This document shows positions 62,116-64,000 of a DNA stretch of 64,000 bases, piece by piece. The first letter of the stretch is position 1; every line of letters begins with the position of its first letter. The DNA comes from UBA1757 sp045627385. Its GTDB lineage: Bacteria > Bacteroidota > Bacteroidia > Bacteroidales > UBA1402. A program made the translations under genes and the position numbers. Location: contig JAZQNO010000028.1 of assembly GCA_045627385.1 (NCBI GenBank), positions 1 to 64,000 of the forward strand, in the 5' to 3' direction. The notes under the pieces were generated by a model. That model worked only from the letters and a program-made list of their open reading frames with translations, did not search any database and was not told the origin of the DNA.

Positions 62116-62946
62116 ATGAATATGTCACACGATAAGGAATCGAAAATGCAGGCTTTCGGCCGTCTGCTCGACATTATGGACGAGCTGCGTGCCAAATGCC
62201 CTTGGGACGGCAAACAGACGTTCGACAGTCTGCGTCCTCTGTCAATTGAAGAACTGTACGAACTGAGCGACGCGCTCGTCAAGAAGAACTACGACGATGT
62301 CTGCAAGGAACTGGGCGATCTGCTGATGCACATCACTTTCTACGCCAAGATAGGAGAGGAGAAGCAGCTGTTCGACATTCAGGATGTCTGCGAACATATC
62401 TGCGAAAAGCTCGTCTACCGTCACCCGCATATATACGGCGATACGGTCGCTGAGACGGCCAAGGCGGTGGAACAGAATTGGGAAAAGCTGAAACTCAGGG
62501 AAAAAGGCGGCAACAAGACAGTTCTGGCCGGCGTTCCCGACGGACTGCCTTCGATGGTCAAGGCCTACCGCATGCAGGACAAGGCCCGCGGTGTGGGCTT
62601 TGACTGGAGCGACCCTCAAGGTGCCTGGGACAAGGTGCAGGAAGAAATCTCTGAGGTCCGACAGGAAATGGACGCGCTGAAAAGCGCCGACAAGGCCCAG
62701 TCACTGTCGGAAACCGACCGCAGCCGTCTGGAGTCGGAATTCGGTGACCTGTTTTTCAGTCTCATCAATGTGGCCCGACTTTACAAGGTCAATCCTGACA
62801 ATGCTTTGGAACATACCAATCTGAAGTTTCATCAGCGTTTTGACTATCTGGAGGAGAAGACCCTTCAGGCAGGCCGACAGCTCAAAGATATGACACTGGA
62901 GGAAATGGATGCCCTATGGGAGGAGTCCAAGCAACTTTACCGATAA
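62116..62946 (+). CDS. mazG: Nucleoside triphosphate pyrophosphohydrolase MazG
   Basis: A 276-residue enzyme hydrolysing NTPs to NMP and pyrophosphate. It contains two MazG domains: LRAKCPWDGKQTFDSLRPLSIEELYELSDAL with the E-x-x-E and E-x-x-D metal motifs (ELGDLLMHI), and a second copy with EISEVRQEM and EFGDLFFSLINVAR. ATG 62116 is used; an ATG two codons later is also possible. It is followed after 15 bp by an RNA methyltransferase gene, probably one transcript. Confidence 0.95.
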   Translation: MNMSHDKESKMQAFGRLLDIMDELRAKCPWDGKQTFDSLRPLSIEELYELSDALVKKNYDDVCKELGDLLMHITFYAKIGEEKQLFDIQDVCEHICEKLVYRHPHIYGDTVAETAKAVEQNWEKLKLREKGGNKTVLAGVPDGLPSMVKAYRMQDKARGVGFDWSDPQGAWDKVQEEISEVRQEMDALKSADKAQSLSETDRSRLESEFGDLFFSLINVARLYKVNPDNALEHTNLKFHQRFDYLEEKTLQAGRQLKDMTLEEMDALWEESKQLYR

Positions 62947-62961
62947 CGATCTGATGGCGGA

Positions 62962-64000
62962 ATGACTGTTCCTGAGGCTTTTGAATCACAGATGCGGGCG
63001 CTGCTGCCTGAGGAGTACGAGGCTTTTGTCTCGGCCATGGATCGGCCTGCCGTGGCCAGTCTGCGTCTGAACCGTCGCAAGTCAGAGGGCATTTCTTTGC
63101 CGGCTGCGGAAATCTCCCGCGTGCCCTGGTGCCCGGCGGGTGTCTGTCTGGAAACGCGTCCGTCCTACACGGCAGACCCTCTGTTTCATGCCGGCTGCTA
63201 TTATGTGCAGGAAACTTCGTCTATGTTTCTGTGGACGGCCGTGGCGCAAGCGCTTCGGACGATGGATGTGCAAGGGAAAGCTCTGCGGGTGCTGGATCTG
63301 TGCGCCGCTCCAGGCGGCAAGTCTACTCTGTTGCTCGATGCGCTTCCCGAGGGCAGTCTGCTGGTGGCCAACGAGGTGGTCCCTCAGCGTGCCCATATTC
63401 TGGCTGAAAATCTCATCAAATGGGGAAATGCCCATATCATGGTCACCCAAGCCGATCCTTCGGCATTCGGCCGTCTGTTCCAATCGGGTCGGAAAAATTG
63501 GGAAAAGGCTTTTCCCGACGGCGGTTTCGACCTGATATTGACCGATGTGCCCTGCTCCGGAGAAGGGATGTTCCGTAAAGAACCGGAGGCGGTGCGCCAG
63601 TGGACTCCCGGTCTGGTGGCCGATACGGCCGCTCTCCAACGCGAAATCTTGCGCTCGGTCTGGCCGGCGCTGCGTCCGGGCGGCTGTCTCATCTACAGTA
63701 CCTGCACGTTCAATCTCAGGGAAAATGAGGAAAATGTCCTGTGGATGGTTCGCGAATTGGACGCCAGACCGGTTCCCATCGATACGCAGGACATTCTGGG
63801 GAAGAGCAGGGAAGAGCTCGCGCTGAGCGGCTCGCTCGATTACGCCGAAGGCAAAGATTTGCCAGTCAACCGTTTCCTGTTTCACCGTACCTCCGGGGAA
63901 GGCCTGTTCATGACCTTGCTCCGAAAGGAATCCTCCTCAACCGCCTCGGCTGCCGAAAAGCGTTTGTCAGCGGATGCATCCGCTGACAGACAGAAAGCCG
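62962..64000 (+). CDS. RNA m5C methyltransferase, RsmF/NOL1-NOP2-Sun family (3' end outside window)
   Basis: The frame opens at ATG 62962 (MTVPEAFESQMRALLPEEYE) and runs off the window after 346 codons. It has a short N-terminal PUA-like region with YYVQETSSMF. The SAM motif is LDLCAAPGGKSTLLLDAL. The two catalytic-cysteine motifs are DVPCSGEGMFRKE and STCTFNLRENEENV. These fit the YebU/RsmF branch, which methylates a cytosine of rRNA or tRNA; the target is not decidable. A 24-bp perfect palindrome (63965-63988) lies in the linker coding region after the catalytic domain. Confidence 0.9.
   Translation, partial: MTVPEAFESQMRALLPEEYEAFVSAMDRPAVASLRLNRRKSEGISLPAAEISRVPWCPAGVCLETRPSYTADPLFHAGCYYVQETSSMFLWTAVAQALRTMDVQGKALRVLDLCAAPGGKSTLLLDALPEGSLLVANEVVPQRAHILAENLIKWGNAHIMVTQADPSAFGRLFQSGRKNWEKAFPDGGFDLILTDVPCSGEGMFRKEPEAVRQWTPGLVADTAALQREILRSVWPALRPGGCLIYSTCTFNLRENEENVLWMVRELDARPVPIDTQDILGKSREELALSGSLDYAEGKDLPVNRFLFHRTSGEGLFMTLLRKESSSTASAAEKRLSADASADRQKA
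63965..63988. repeat. 24-bp perfect palindrome inside the methyltransferase gene
   Basis: TGTCAGCGGATG followed directly by its reverse complement CATCCGCTGACA, at the 3' edge of the window. It encodes the low-complexity LSADASAD. It could be an inserted repeat, a protein-binding site or chance. Confidence 0.6.

Overview
The window is a gene-dense stretch of a Bacteroidales chromosome, about 55% G+C by eye, probably from a gut or rumen lineage. Three things point there. Promoters have the Bacteroidetes form (a TTTG- or TTG-type -33 box, a 19-20 bp spacer and a TAnnTTTG-type -7 box). Shine-Dalgarno sequences are mostly absent. The gene set is typical of the order: V-type ATPase, a pdxJ-exbB-exbD-tonB operon divergent from nadK, a barrel-less TonB plug protein, DAHP synthase fused to chorismate mutase, a pectate lyase with a type IX secretion tail, and a GH3/beta-lactamase fusion.

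Layout. 1-1.5 kb: end of a V-type ATPase operon (subunits I and K). 1.6-9.4 kb: mnmA, topB, leuA, then glutamine synthetase abutting a secreted pectate lyase. 9.5-16.5 kb: an undecaprenyl-phosphate sugar transferase with tsaC, then recJ, recQ and the DAHP synthase/chorismate mutase. 16.5-23.7 kb: an envelope run of NfeD, kdsB, an M16-like protein lacking its zinc site, a Wzx-type flippase and two glycosyltransferases. 23.7-35.6 kb: DUF349 protein, a membrane flippase, ksgA, corA, a TonB energising operon, nadK, the plug protein and rplS. 35.8-43.6 kb: the GH3/beta-lactamase fusion, then a four-gene sugar operon (split transketolase, GlpK-like kinase, FucI-like isomerase) ending in a very strong terminator. 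43.6-44.0 kb: an intergenic repeat island. 44.0-51.1 kb: a galacturonate operon (uxaC-kdgK-eda-exuT) divergent from a GH35 enzyme. 51.2-57.1 kb: glnS, a TPR protein, aroE and an OPT transporter. 57.2-64.0 kb: gdhA, valS, marC, mazG and a 3'-truncated RNA m5C methyltransferase.

Working together. Pectin is a theme. The secreted pectate lyase and GH35 would cut pectin backbone and side chains, ExuT would import hexuronates, and UxaC, KdgK and Eda cover the first and the last two steps to pyruvate and glyceraldehyde 3-phosphate; uxaA and uxaB are not here. The split transketolase, FGGY kinase and isomerase have the composition of the two-subunit transketolase route for D-apiose, a pectin sugar. 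That is the most interesting hypothesis in the window, but it is unproven. GS and GDH together supply nitrogen assimilation.

I saw no tRNA, rRNA, CRISPR, insertion sequence, phage or plasmid gene. The only intergenic stretch longer than 300 bp is 43594-44012.
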